A stretch of DNA of 64,000 nucleotides from Lachnospiraceae bacterium (GTDB lineage: Bacteria; Bacillota_A; Clostridia; Lachnospirales; Lachnospiraceae). Location of the stretch: contig JAQUUB010000004.1 of the NCBI GenBank assembly GCA_028694115.1, positions 62,001-126,000 on the forward strand, given 5' to 3'. This document shows, in pieces, positions 8,956-18,246 of the stretch; the first letter of the stretch is position 1; each line of letters opens with the position of its first letter. The position numbers and the translations under genes were made by a program. The notes beneath the pieces are model-generated. The model had not been told where the DNA came from and did not search any database. It saw only the letters and a list, made by a program, of their open reading frames with translations.

Positions 8956-9046
8956 GTACAGAAATTCACAAACATGTACTATTTCTTATGTACAATGTGT
9001 ATGATATAGTGACATTGTAACAAGTACATAGTGTACAAAACGTTTT
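8956..9046 (+). promoter_or_regulatory. Control region of the ChvE-type transporter with clustered GTAC motifs
   Basis: GTAC occurs five times, at 8956, 8976, 8990, 9024 and 9033, most within GTACA or TGTAC. A TATGAT at 9000-9005 could be a -10 box, but no good -35 lies 17 bases before it, which suits an activator-dependent promoter. AAAACGTTTT at 9037-9046 is a perfect CG-centred palindrome, the type LacI proteins bind. The YesN-type regulator and the LacI protein are the obvious candidate binders. The sites are seen; their use is inferred. Confidence 0.5.
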
Positions 9047-9072
9047 TTAAATTCATAAGGGAGGATTTTTAA

Positions 9073-10245
9073 ATGAAAAGAAAGTTACTTAGTGCAATCC
9101 TTTGCACAACAATGGTTGCTACATTACTAGTTGGATGCGGAAGCACTGCAGCAGATAGTAAAGAAGCAGCTCCAGCAGCAACAGAAGAAGCAGCACCTGC
9201 AGAAGAAGAGGCTCCAGCAGCAACAGAAGAAGCAGCTCCAGCAGCAACAGATAAAGGCGGTATTACAGTTGGTGTAGCAATGCCTACAAAAGATCTGCAG
9301 AGATGGAACCAAGATGGTGAAAATATGCAGAAACAATTAGAAGAAGATGGATATAAAGTTGACCTTCAGTATGCTTCTAATGACGTTGCAACACAGGTTT
9401 CACAGATTGAAAATATGATTTCTAGTGGAGATCAGATATTAGTTATCGCTTCTATCGATGGTTCAGCACTTGGATCAGTTTTAGATCAGGCAAAAGCAGC
9501 TAATATTCCAGTAATTGCTTATGATCGTTTAATTATGAATACAGATGCAGTTTCCTATTACTGTTCATTTGATAACTACAAAGTTGGTGTTACTCAGGGA
9601 CAATACGTTGTAGATTCTCTTGACTTAGACAATGCAGCAGGACCTTTCAATGTTGAGTTCTGTGCAGGTGATCCAGCAGATAACAATGCATTATTATTCT
9701 ACAATGGTGCTATGGATACATTAAAACCTTATATTGAATCAGGTAAATTAGTTGTAACTTCAGGTCAGACAGAATTTGCTGATGTTGCTACAGCAGCTTG
9801 GTCAACAGAAACATGTCAGGCTAGAGTTCAGAACATCATTTCTTCTTACTATGCAGATGGAACAAAACTTGATGCTATCGTATGTTCAAATGACTCTACA
9901 GCACTTGGTGCTTGCAATGCAATTGATTCTGATTACAATGGAGATCAGCCTATCGTAACAGGCCAGGATTGTGATATTTCAAATATGCCTAACCTGATTG
10001 CTGGAAAACAGTCTATGTCAATCTACAAAGATACTCGTGAATTAGCAGCAAAATGTGTTGAAATGGTAGATGCTCTTATGTCAGGTTCTGAATGTGAAGT
10101 TAATGATACAAAAACATATGATAATGGTGTAATGGTTGTTCCTTCTTACTTATGTGATGTTAAATTCGCAGACAAAGATAATTACAAAGAATTATTGATT
10201 GATTCAGGATATTATACAGAGGATCAGCTAAGTTCAGCAAAGTAA
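9073..10245 (+). CDS. chvE: ChvE-type multiple-monosaccharide ABC transporter binding lipoprotein
   Basis: A 390-residue exported binding protein. The signal peptide ends in lipobox VGCG, with Cys22 as the anchor. A linker of about 45 residues, rich in Ala, Glu and Pro with repeated EEAAPAAT-like units, follows. The binding domain closely matches ChvE (VGVAMPTKDLQRWNQDG; DLQYASNDVATQVSQIENMI; IPVIAYDRLIMNT). Family members bind several aldoses such as galactose, arabinose, xylose and glucose. GGGAGG supports the start. It heads the transporter operon, and the weak terminator behind it would give more binding protein than membrane components. Confidence 0.9.
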   Translation: MKRKLLSAILCTTMVATLLVGCGSTAADSKEAAPAATEEAAPAEEEAPAATEEAAPAATDKGGITVGVAMPTKDLQRWNQDGENMQKQLEEDGYKVDLQYASNDVATQVSQIENMISSGDQILVIASIDGSALGSVLDQAKAANIPVIAYDRLIMNTDAVSYYCSFDNYKVGVTQGQYVVDSLDLDNAAGPFNVEFCAGDPADNNALLFYNGAMDTLKPYIESGKLVVTSGQTEFADVATAAWSTETCQARVQNIISSYYADGTKLDAIVCSNDSTALGACNAIDSDYNGDQPIVTGQDCDISNMPNLIAGKQSMSIYKDTRELAAKCVEMVDALMSGSECEVNDTKTYDNGVMVVPSYLCDVKFADKDNYKELLIDSGYYTEDQLSSAK

Positions 10246-10276
10246 TCCGACGTGTATGAAGTAAATGAGTAAATAA

Positions 10277-10310
10277 TACAGGCGGGACTAGTGACCCGCC
10301 TGTAATTTTC
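10277..10310 (+). terminator. Leaky intrinsic terminator between binding protein and permease
   Basis: A perfect 10-bp stem TACAGGCGGG / CCCGCCTGTA with an 8-base loop is followed by the modest U tract ATTTTC. Partial read-through into the permease genes is likely. Confidence 0.75.
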
Positions 10311-10396
10311 TTGAAGAGATGGAATTAGTGCAAGATAGCTATTTCATACACAAGTTTTATGAAGCTTGCAGTCTTGGGAAAGAATGGAGATTAACT

Positions 10397-11554
10397 ATGA
10401 AAAAAGTGATTCAAGGAATTAGAGATAATGCAATGATAATAGTACTAGCCTTGGTTGTAATTTTTTTCAGTGTTCAAACACAGGGAAAAATGATGCTTCC
10501 AGCAAACTTCAATAATCTGATTGCACAAAACTCATACGTTTTCTTTTTAGGAGCAGGTATGTTGGTGTGTATGCTAACAGGTGGTAATATCGATTTGTCA
10601 GCAGGATCTGTTGTTGCTTTAGTTGGTTCTGTAGGTGGTACTCTCATGGTAACAAAGGGATGGCCAATTTGGGCATCTATTCTGGTTTTGATTTTATTAG
10701 GATTGGTAATTGGTGTCTGGCAAGGATTTTGGATATCCTATATGAATATCCCACCTTGGATTGTAACTCTTGCTGGTTTCTTGTCTTTTCGAGGATTAAG
10801 TACAGCGATACTGCAGGGTCTTACAATTGCTCCAATCCCACAGAATTATGTAAATGTATTTAACGGTGCAGTTCCTGATATTCAGGTAGGAAAAATAAAA
10901 ATTATTTGTATGATCGTAGGTATTTTGGTTTGTGTTATTTTTGTGGTTTTACAGATTAAAAACAGAGCAACAAGAGTAAAGAAAAATTATGAAGTAGGTT
11001 CTCTTAGCGCTATGATTGGAAAATGCGTATTAATTTGTGCTATTATTTTAGTCTATACATATAAGCTGGCAAGCTACATGGGACTTCCATATATTTTAAT
11101 CTGGCTGGTAGCAGTGTTATTAACTTATAATTTCATTTTATCAAAAACTACACTTGGAAGAAGCTACTATGCAATGGGTGGAAATAGGGAAGCTGCAAGA
11201 CTTTCCGGTATTGATACGAAAAAAATATACTTTATGGCTTATGTAAATATGGCGTTGTTATCTATGTTTACAGGTATGGTAGTCATGGCTCGATTAACCT
11301 CAGCTACTCCTACAGCTGGTACCAACTTTGAAATGGATGCAATTAGTGCATGTATGGTCGGTGGTGTTTCTGCTTATGGTGGATCTGGAACAATTGCAGG
11401 TATGGTTGTCGGTGGTACTTTAGTAGGTGTTATCAATTTAGGTATGTCCATTATGGGCGTTGATGCAAACTGGCAGAAGGTTGTAAAAGGTGTGGTTCTC
11501 CTGGCGGCTGTTGTATTTGATATTTTAAATAAAAAAGATTCGAGAAAATCATAA
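10397..11554 (+). CDS. gguB: Multiple-monosaccharide ABC transporter permease (first copy)
   Basis: A 385-residue membrane protein with about ten hydrophobic segments, of the GguB/MmsB branch of the ribose-type permeases (BPD_transp_2). Family motifs include TGGNIDLSAGSVVAL and GGVSAYGGSGTIAGM. The ATG at 10397 is chosen because TGGAGA lies six bases upstream and the N-terminus then matches the second permease (13143-14297); a longer frame from 10319 adds 26 unsupported residues. It forms the membrane channel with the ATPase encoded next. The two permease copies are similar along their whole length and may pair as a heterodimer. Confidence 0.88.
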   Translation: MKKVIQGIRDNAMIIVLALVVIFFSVQTQGKMMLPANFNNLIAQNSYVFFLGAGMLVCMLTGGNIDLSAGSVVALVGSVGGTLMVTKGWPIWASILVLILLGLVIGVWQGFWISYMNIPPWIVTLAGFLSFRGLSTAILQGLTIAPIPQNYVNVFNGAVPDIQVGKIKIICMIVGILVCVIFVVLQIKNRATRVKKNYEVGSLSAMIGKCVLICAIILVYTYKLASYMGLPYILIWLVAVLLTYNFILSKTTLGRSYYAMGGNREAARLSGIDTKKIYFMAYVNMALLSMFTGMVVMARLTSATPTAGTNFEMDAISACMVGGVSAYGGSGTIAGMVVGGTLVGVINLGMSIMGVDANWQKVVKGVVLLAAVVFDILNKKDSRKS

Positions 11555-11598
11555 GCTGGTTATTGCGAGAATAGCACTAGTAAAAGGAGGTAAATGAT

Positions 11599-13137
11599 TT
11601 GGCAAACGTAATATTAGAGATGAAAAATATCACCAAGACTTTCCCAGGCGTAAAGGCACTTGATAATGTTAACTTAAAAGTAGAAGAGGGCGAAATACAT
11701 GCACTTGTTGGAGAGAACGGTGCTGGAAAATCCACCTTAATGAATGTCTTAAGTGGAATTTATGGATACGGAACATATGAAGGCGACATTATTTATAAGG
11801 GTGATGTATGTAAATTTGAGAAAATCAGAGATAGTGAAGATAAGGGAATTGTAATTATACACCAGGAGTTAGCTCTGGTACCATACATGACCATAGGGGA
11901 AAATATGTTCCTTGGAAATGAATGCGGAAAGAAGATGGCGATTGATTGGGATGAAACATACGGTAAGTCTGATAAATATTTAAAAACAGTTGGACTAATG
12001 GATTCATCTAAAACACTAATTAAAGATATTGGAGTTGGAAAACAGCAATTAGTTGAGATCGCAAAAGCATTATCGAAAAATGCGAAGCTCCTTATTTTGG
12101 ATGAACCAACCTCTTCACTGAATGAAACAGATTCAAAGGCTTTATTAGATTTACTTTTAAAATTCAAAGAACAGGGAATGACATCGATTATTATATCTCA
12201 TAAATTAAATGAGGTTTCATATGTTGCTGATAAGATAACGGTGCTTAGAGATGGTTCTACAATTGAGACAATTGATAAAACCGTGAATGAAATAAATGAA
12301 GACCGTATCATAAAGGGAATGGTAGGTAGAGATCTTACGGATCGATTCCCGAAAAGAACTAAGAAAGAAATCGGGGACGTAAATCTTGAAGTAAAGAATT
12401 GGTCCGTTTACCATCCTATTTATACGGATAAGAAAATAGTAGATTCTGTTTCTATGAAAGTACAAAAAGGAGAAGTAGTTGGTATTTCTGGACTAATGGG
12501 TGCAGGAAGAACGGAACTTGCTATGAGTATTTTTGGTAAGAGCTATGGACATAACATAACAGGTGAATTATATCTAAATGGAAAAAAAGAAGAGTTAAAA
12601 TCAGTACAGGATGCAATCAATAAGAAAATCGCCTATGTAACCGAGGATAGAAAAGGAAATGGTCTTGTACTATCAAATTCCATTCGAGAGAATACATCCA
12701 TGGCGAATCTAGAAGGAGTAAGCAACAAAGGCATCATTGATAAAGATTTAGAGTACAAAATTGCAAGGGATTATGTACAAAAATTGAGAACAAAGTGTCC
12801 TTCGGTAGAACAGAATGTTGGAAACCTAAGTGGTGGAAATCAGCAGAAAGTTTTGCTTGGTAAATGGATGTTTGCTGATCCAGATGTTTTAATATTAGAT
12901 GAACCAACTAGGGGAATTGATGTTGGAGCTAAATATGAAATCTATTGCATCATAAATGATTTAGTGTCAGCTGGGAAGTCAGTAATTATGATATCATCAG
13001 AATTACCAGAAGTTTTAGGAATGTGTGACCGCATTTATATCATGAATGAAGGAAAGATGGTTGGAGAAGTTAGCGGAGAAGAAGCATCGCAAGAATTGAT
13101 CATGTCACATATTTTGAAATCTAGCAAAGGAGCGTAA
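11599..13137 (+). CDS. gguA: Multiple-monosaccharide ABC transporter ATP-binding protein
   Basis: A 512-residue sugar-type ATPase with two nucleotide-binding halves. The first has an intact Walker A (GENGAGKST, residues 38-46) and Walker B (LLILDEPTS). The second has a degenerate P-loop ([10 protein letters not shown]) with LSGGNQQKV and [13 protein letters not shown], as usual for RbsA/XylG/GguA proteins. The TTG start at 11599 is supported by AAAGGAGG eight bases before it. It lies between the two permease genes and would energise both. It was chosen as GguA rather than XylG because of the ChvE and GguB neighbours. Confidence 0.9.
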   Translation: MANVILEMKNITKTFPGVKALDNVNLKVEEGEIHALVGENGAGKSTLMNVLSGIYGYGTYEGDIIYKGDVCKFEKIRDSEDKGIVIIHQELALVPYMTIGENMFLGNECGKKMAIDWDETYGKSDKYLKTVGLMDSSKTLIKDIGVGKQQLVEIAKALSKNAKLLILDEPTSSLNETDSKALLDLLLKFKEQGMTSIIISHKLNEVSYVADKITVLRDGSTIETIDKTVNEINEDRIIKGMVGRDLTDRFPKRTKKEIGDVNLEVKNWSVYHPIYTDKKIVDSVSMKVQKGEVVGISGLMGAGRTELAMSIFGKSYGHNITGELYLNGKKEELKSVQDAINKKIAYVTEDRKGNGLVLSNSIRENTSMANLEGVSNKGIIDKDLEYKIARDYVQKLRTKCPSVEQNVGNLSGGNQQKVLLGKWMFADPDVLILDEPTRGIDVGAKYEIYCIINDLVSAGKSVIMISSELPEVLGMCDRIYIMNEGKMVGEVSGEEASQELIMSHILKSSKGA

Positions 13138-13142
13138 TTAAT

Positions 13143-14297
13143 ATGAACGTTAAAAAGACATTAACAAATAATGCAATGATTATCATTACTGTGCTTGTCA
13201 TTATTCTATTATCTGTTTTGACTGGTGGGAAACTTCTGTTACCTCAAAATGTTAACAACCTGATTGCACAGAATGCCTATGTTTTTATTTTAGGAACTGG
13301 TATGTTGTTGTGTATCTTAACAGGCGGTAATATTGATTTATCAGTAGGATCCGTTGTTGCATTTATTGGCGGAATTGGTGGAGCCTTAATTGTAAATAAA
13401 CATTGGTCAATACCATTGGTTATGTTGATCATGATTTTGGTAGGTATTGCAGTGGGGTTATTTCAAGGTTATTTTGTAGCATACGTACGTGTACCACCGT
13501 TTATTGTAACCTTGGCAGGTATGTTAGCTTTTCGTGGGCTGGCAAATGTCGTGCTAAATGGAATGACAATATCTCCACTTCCTGATAATTACTTAAATAT
13601 TTTTAATAGTTACATACCTGATTTTCTGGGAGGAAATGAAGGTTTTAATCTCACCTGTTTTGTAGCTGGGATTGTAGCTTGTATTATTTTTGTATTATTA
13701 CAGTTAAAAAGTAGAATTAATAAGGCAAGAAAAGGTTACGAGACAGGATCTACAATTGGTATGTTAATGAAATGTGTATTAACTTGTGCAGTTATCATTG
13801 CATTTATGTATAAACTTGCATTGTACAAAGGAATACCAGTCATTCTTGTATGGGTAGTTGCCATTTTACTGATTTATAACTACATAGCAACGAAAACAAC
13901 AATTGGTCGATATTTCTATGCCGTTGGTGGTAATGAAAAAGCAACCAAACTATCAGGAATTAATACAAACAGCGTATATTTTATAGCATATATTAATATG
14001 GCATTTTTAACAGCAGTTACTTCCATGGTATGTATTGCACGTTTGAATTCAGCAAATCCAACCGCAGGTAACTTATATGAAATGGATGCAATTGGTGCCT
14101 GCTTTATTGGTGGAGCATCTGCATATGGTGGAGTTGGTACAGTTGGAGGAATTGTAACAGGTGCTGTATTAGTAGGTGTATTGAATCTAGGAATGTCAAT
14201 CATTGGTGTTGATGCAAACTGGCAGAAAGTAGTAAAAGGATGCGTTGTACTATTTGCAGTAATATTTGATATTTTTTCTAAAAAGAAACAACAGTAA
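13143..14297 (+). CDS. gguB: Multiple-monosaccharide ABC transporter permease (second copy)
   Basis: A 384-residue membrane protein closely similar to the permease at 10397-11554. Shared motifs include NNLIAQNAYVF, LTGGNIDLSVGSVVA and GVDANWQKVVKG. It starts five bases after the ATPase stop, so the two are translationally coupled. Duplication within the operon is the simplest explanation. The pair may form a heterodimer, or each copy may serve a different sugar. A terminator follows. Confidence 0.88.
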   Translation: MNVKKTLTNNAMIIITVLVIILLSVLTGGKLLLPQNVNNLIAQNAYVFILGTGMLLCILTGGNIDLSVGSVVAFIGGIGGALIVNKHWSIPLVMLIMILVGIAVGLFQGYFVAYVRVPPFIVTLAGMLAFRGLANVVLNGMTISPLPDNYLNIFNSYIPDFLGGNEGFNLTCFVAGIVACIIFVLLQLKSRINKARKGYETGSTIGMLMKCVLTCAVIIAFMYKLALYKGIPVILVWVVAILLIYNYIATKTTIGRYFYAVGGNEKATKLSGINTNSVYFIAYINMAFLTAVTSMVCIARLNSANPTAGNLYEMDAIGACFIGGASAYGGVGTVGGIVTGAVLVGVLNLGMSIIGVDANWQKVVKGCVVLFAVIFDIFSKKKQQ

Positions 14298-14318
14298 AAA
14301 CAATAGAAACACTAGATG

Positions 14319-14346
14319 GGGCTGTCTAAAGACAGCCCTATTATAT
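14319..14346 (+). terminator. Intrinsic terminator of the transporter operon
   Basis: An 8-bp GC-rich stem GGGCTGTC / GACAGCCC with a TAAA loop is followed by TATTATATATTT. The U tract is interrupted, but the stem is strong. Confidence 0.8.
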
Positions 14347-14366
14347 ATTTGAAAAGGAATTATACA

Positions 14367-14394
14367 TTGCAGAATTTAAGATTTCTGATAAAAT
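14367..14394 (+). promoter_or_regulatory. Possible promoter giving leaderless uvrC mRNA
   Basis: TTGCAG at 14367-14372 and TAAAAT at 14389-14394 are 16 bases apart. The predicted transcription start falls at or next to the uvrC ATG at 14401, and no ribosome site is present. The -35 match is weak. Confidence 0.4.
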
Positions 14395-14400
14395 GAAACT

Positions 14401-16257
14401 ATGTTTGATATTAATGAAGAATTAAAAAAACTTCCAGCAAAGCCTGGAGTTTATATTATGCATGATAAGAAGGATGCAATTATTTATGTTGGGAAGGCAA
14501 TCAGTTTAAAGAATCGAGTGCGTTCCTACTTTCGTGAGAGTACAAAAAAGACTGCTAAAATTCAGCAAATGGTTGAAAGAATTAATTATTTTGAATACAT
14601 CGTAACGGATTCTGAATTAGAAGCACTTGTTCTAGAATGTAATTTGATTAAAGAACATAGACCTAAGTACAATACCATGTTAAAGGATGACAAGGCATAT
14701 CCTTATATAAAAGTTACGGTAAGAGATGATTTTCCAAGAGTTTTATTTGCAAGAGAGATGAAGAAAGACAAATGTAAATATTTTGGACCCTTTACAAGTG
14801 CTACGGGTGTAAAAGATACCATTGACTTAATTAATAAGATTTATGGATTACGAACATGTAATAGAGACCTCCCAAAGGATATTGGGAAAGATCGGGCATG
14901 TCTAAATTATCATATTAAAAAGTGTCTGGGTCCTTGTCAGGGATATATATCCAAAGAGGAGTATGAAAAGAATATTGCAGGAGCCCTTGATTTTCTTAGT
15001 GGAAATTATAATGTTCTTTTGAAAGATCTCGAAAATAAGATGCAGGAAGCCTCTGATAAAATGGAATTTGAAGAGGCAATTCAATATAGAGAACTATTAA
15101 CAAGTGTCCGAACAGTTGCACAAAAACAGAAAATCACACACAGTGATGGTGAAGATAAGGATATCGTTGCACTGGCAACAGAAAATGATGACAGCGTGGT
15201 CCAGGTTTTCTTTGTTAGAGATGGAAGATTAATTGGAAGAGAACATTTCTATATGACAAAGGTATCAGAAAATAGCAATAGTCAGATTTTACAAAGCTTT
15301 GTAAAACAGTTTTATGCTGGTACGCCATTTATTCCTAAGGAATTGATGCTTCAAGAAGATATTGAAGATGCAAATGTAATTGCAGAATGGTTATCTGAGA
15401 AAAGAGGCAATAAAGTAAGCATTCGTATACCTAAAAAGGGAATGAAGGAAAAGCTTGTGGAATTAGCAAGAAAAAATGCTGAAATGGTATTGAGTCAGGA
15501 TAAAGATAAGATAAAAAGAGAAGAAGGAAGAACGTTAGGGGCAGTCAAAGAGATAGGGGATTTATTGAATATTCCAGGTATTGTTCGCATGGAAGCTTTT
15601 GATATTTCGAATATTAGCGGTTTTGAATCTGTGGGTTCGATGGTAGTTTATGAAAAGGGGAAGCCAAGACGAAGCGATTACAGAAAGTTTAAAATCAAGA
15701 CGGTTGTCGGACCCAATGACTATGCAAGTATGGAGGAAGTGCTCACAAGAAGGTTTTTGCATGGAATGGAAGAGAGAAACGAAAGAGAAAGAAAGAATCT
15801 CGATTACGATTTCGGAAGTTTTACTAAATTTCCAGATATAATTATGATGGATGGTGGAAAAGGTCAGGCAAAAATTGCAGAGCAAGTATTGGAGAAATTG
15901 AAAATAAGTATTCCAGTCTGTGGGATGGTGAAAGATGATAATCATAGAACAAGGGGTCTGTTTTATCAAAATCAAGAAATACCAATCGATCGGAATACAG
16001 AAGGATTCAAATTGATTACACGTATTCAAGATGAGGCTCATCGTTTTGCAATTGAATACCATAGATCGCTAAGAAGTAAGGAACAAGTACATTCCATTTT
16101 GGATGATATTGAAGGAATAGGACCTACGAGACGAAAGACATTAATGAAACATTTTGAATCGATTGAGAATATTAAGAGTGCCACTGAGGAAGAGTTGAAA
16201 GATATTCCTTCCATGAACGAAAAGAGTGCAAAGGCAGTGTTTGATTTCTTTCATTGA
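14401..16257 (+). CDS. uvrC: Excinuclease ABC subunit C
   Basis: A 618-residue nucleotide-excision-repair nuclease that makes the incisions on either side of damage after UvrAB binding. Visible parts are the GIY-YIG domain (GVY at 16-18, IYVG at 28-31), a UVR motif near residues 203-235, the RNase H-like C-terminal nuclease ([19 protein letters not shown]), and a helix-hairpin-helix tail ([16 protein letters not shown]). The length is normal. [16 protein letters not shown] is the standard N-terminus, so the ATG at 14401 is reliable although no Shine-Dalgarno sequence precedes it. Confidence 0.95.
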   Translation: MFDINEELKKLPAKPGVYIMHDKKDAIIYVGKAISLKNRVRSYFRESTKKTAKIQQMVERINYFEYIVTDSELEALVLECNLIKEHRPKYNTMLKDDKAYPYIKVTVRDDFPRVLFAREMKKDKCKYFGPFTSATGVKDTIDLINKIYGLRTCNRDLPKDIGKDRACLNYHIKKCLGPCQGYISKEEYEKNIAGALDFLSGNYNVLLKDLENKMQEASDKMEFEEAIQYRELLTSVRTVAQKQKITHSDGEDKDIVALATENDDSVVQVFFVRDGRLIGREHFYMTKVSENSNSQILQSFVKQFYAGTPFIPKELMLQEDIEDANVIAEWLSEKRGNKVSIRIPKKGMKEKLVELARKNAEMVLSQDKDKIKREEGRTLGAVKEIGDLLNIPGIVRMEAFDISNISGFESVGSMVVYEKGKPRRSDYRKFKIKTVVGPNDYASMEEVLTRRFLHGMEERNERERKNLDYDFGSFTKFPDIIMMDGGKGQAKIAEQVLEKLKISIPVCGMVKDDNHRTRGLFYQNQEIPIDRNTEGFKLITRIQDEAHRFAIEYHRSLRSKEQVHSILDDIEGIGPTRRKTLMKHFESIENIKSATEEELKDIPSMNEKSAKAVFDFFH

Positions 16258-16334
16258 TGTTACATTTATTCTATGTTAGAATTAAAAATATGGCTTAAAA
16301 CGCATAGAGTTCGAAAGGTAAAAGGAGAAATAAT

Positions 16335-17270
16335 ATGGCTGCAGTTGAATTAACACAAGTAATTGAAAAGATGCATTTGAAGAATTTAACCCCGGATATT
16401 GATATTTCACATATCAAAATTAATCAACCGGATATTAACAGACCTGCTTTACAGCTTGCAGGATTTTTTGAGCATTTTGAGACAACTCGTGTTCAAATAA
16501 TCGGTTTTGTAGAATTCACATACATGGAGAAGATGAAAGATGACAGAAAAGAAGAAATTTATAGTCAGCTTTTAACGCATGATATTCCATGTATTATATA
16601 TTGTAGAGATTTAGAACCAGATGCTATTTTTTTAAGAATTGCGGGTGAAAAAGGCGTTCCTGTTCTGAATACGCCAAAGGCAACATCTTCTTTTACAGCG
16701 GAAATTATTCGCTGGCTAAATGTGAAATTGGCTCCATGCATTTCCATTCACGGCGTTTTAGTTGATGTATTTGGTGAAGGACTATTGATTACAGGAGAGA
16801 GTGGAATTGGTAAAAGTGAGGCTGCTCTTGAATTAATAAAGAGAGGTCATCGTCTGGTAACTGATGATGTTGTGGAAATAAGAAAAGTAAGTGATGATAC
16901 CTTAATTGGTAGTGCACCAGATATAACAAGGCACTTTATTGAACTTAGAGGTATTGGAATTGTAGATGTTAAAACGTTATTTGGCGTATCTAGTGTAAAG
17001 GATACTCAATCGATTGATTTAGTTATCCGCCTTGAAGATTGGGATAAGGATAAAGAATATGACCGTTTGGGATTAGAGGAAGAATATACAGAGTATCTTG
17101 GAAACAAAGTGGTCTGCCACAATATTCCAATTCGTCCAGGTAGAAATTTGGCTGTAATCTGTGAATCAGCAGCTGTTAATCATCGACAAAAGAAAATGGG
17201 ATATAATGCTGCCCAGGAATTATATAAGAGAGTACAGGAAAATCTTGCAAAAAAGAGAGATGATGACTAA
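16335..17270 (+). CDS. hprK: HPr kinase/phosphorylase
   Basis: A 311-residue bifunctional enzyme that phosphorylates and dephosphorylates Ser46 of HPr and Crh, the carbon-catabolite signal of Firmicutes. Walker A is GESGIGKS at 154-161. The family signature follows (IELRGIGIVDVKTLFG), with the conserved HGV segment before the P-loop. AAAGGAG precedes the ATG at 16335. It heads a tight cluster with glucokinase, murB, rapZ, whiA and a Crh-like gene, the last of which encodes a probable substrate. Confidence 0.96.
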   Translation: MAAVELTQVIEKMHLKNLTPDIDISHIKINQPDINRPALQLAGFFEHFETTRVQIIGFVEFTYMEKMKDDRKEEIYSQLLTHDIPCIIYCRDLEPDAIFLRIAGEKGVPVLNTPKATSSFTAEIIRWLNVKLAPCISIHGVLVDVFGEGLLITGESGIGKSEAALELIKRGHRLVTDDVVEIRKVSDDTLIGSAPDITRHFIELRGIGIVDVKTLFGVSSVKDTQSIDLVIRLEDWDKDKEYDRLGLEEEYTEYLGNKVVCHNIPIRPGRNLAVICESAAVNHRQKKMGYNAAQELYKRVQENLAKKRDDD

Positions 17271-17282
17271 AGGAGAGAATAG

Positions 17283-18218
17283 ATGAGCAGATATTGTTTT
17301 GGAGTTGATGTAGGTGGAACAACAATTAAAATGGGATTATTTGAAAGTAATGGCACGATGATCGATAAGTGGGAAATAGTAACTAGATCAGAGGAAAACG
17401 GAAAAAATATTATTTCAGATATCGCAGATGCTATAGAAGAAAAAATAAGGAAAGAGAATCTCTCAAAGTCTGATATCGATGGTGTTGGAATTGGCGTACC
17501 AGGTGCGGTAGACAGCGAGGGAGTTGTACGTCAGGCAGTAAATATTGGATGGGGTGTAACAGAAGTAGAAAAAGATTTAAACATGAAAATCGGCATTCAG
17601 GTTAAAGCAGGAAATGATGCAAATGTTGCAGCACTTGGTGAAATGTGGAAAGGCGGTGGACAAGGCTATAAGAGTATTGTCATGGTCACATTAGGCACAG
17701 GAGTAGGTGGTGGCATCATTGTTAATGGTAAAATTGTTGCTGGGGCAACAGGTTCAGGTGGAGAAATAGGACATATTCATGTTGAGGATCAAGAAGAAGA
17801 AGCATGCAATTGTGGTAATTATGGATGCTTGGAGCAATACACATCTGCAACAGGAATCGTTCGATTAGCGAATAGAAAATTAAGTGAAACAAACAAAGAA
17901 AGTGTACTTCGCAATAGTGAAGTTACCGCAAAAGCAGTTTTTGATGCTGTGAAAGCAGGCGATGAACTGGCAATGGAAATTGCAGAGCAATTTGGTGAAT
18001 ATTTAGGGAAAGCGCTTGCTGGAATTGCGGGTGTATGTAATCCGGAGGCATTTGTAATTGGTGGTGGAGTATCAAATGCTGGAAATGTTCTTCTTGATTA
18101 TGTCAAAAAATATTATAAACCATATGTATTTAAGGGAAGCCGTGGTACGGATTTCGTTTTGGCTACATTGGGTAATGATGCCGGAATCTTTGGTTCTGCC
18201 AAATTAGTGTTAGAATAG
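17283..18218 (+). CDS. glcK: ROK family glucokinase
   Basis: A 311-residue sugar kinase of the ROK family that probably phosphorylates glucose with ATP in the cytoplasm. It has the phosphate-binding motif GVDVGGTTIKMG, the substrate loop GTGVGGGIIVNGKI, and the zinc-binding ROK motif CNCGNYGCLEQY. It starts 12 bases after hprK with a clear AGGAGA site. ROK members can be kinases or repressors; no helix-turn-helix is present, so it is the kinase form. Confidence 0.92.
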   Translation: MSRYCFGVDVGGTTIKMGLFESNGTMIDKWEIVTRSEENGKNIISDIADAIEEKIRKENLSKSDIDGVGIGVPGAVDSEGVVRQAVNIGWGVTEVEKDLNMKIGIQVKAGNDANVAALGEMWKGGGQGYKSIVMVTLGTGVGGGIIVNGKIVAGATGSGGEIGHIHVEDQEEEACNCGNYGCLEQYTSATGIVRLANRKLSETNKESVLRNSEVTAKAVFDAVKAGDELAMEIAEQFGEYLGKALAGIAGVCNPEAFVIGGGVSNAGNVLLDYVKKYYKPYVFKGSRGTDFVLATLGNDAGIFGSAKLVLE

Positions 18219-18246
18219 AATAGAAGAAAAGGCTTTGGTACAAAAT

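Noticed and set aside
9037..9046. Possible CcpA (cre) site AAAACGTTTT
   Set aside because: The flanking TG and CA of the cre consensus are absent; it is kept only as a possible LacI-family palindrome.
9127..9336. Cys-rich open frame on the minus strand inside the ChvE-type gene
   Set aside because: It is the reverse reading of the Ala/Glu repeat linker; no ribosome site or homology.
15562..16062. 166-residue open frame opposite uvrC
   Set aside because: It is antisense to a strongly conserved gene, lacks start signals and resembles no family.
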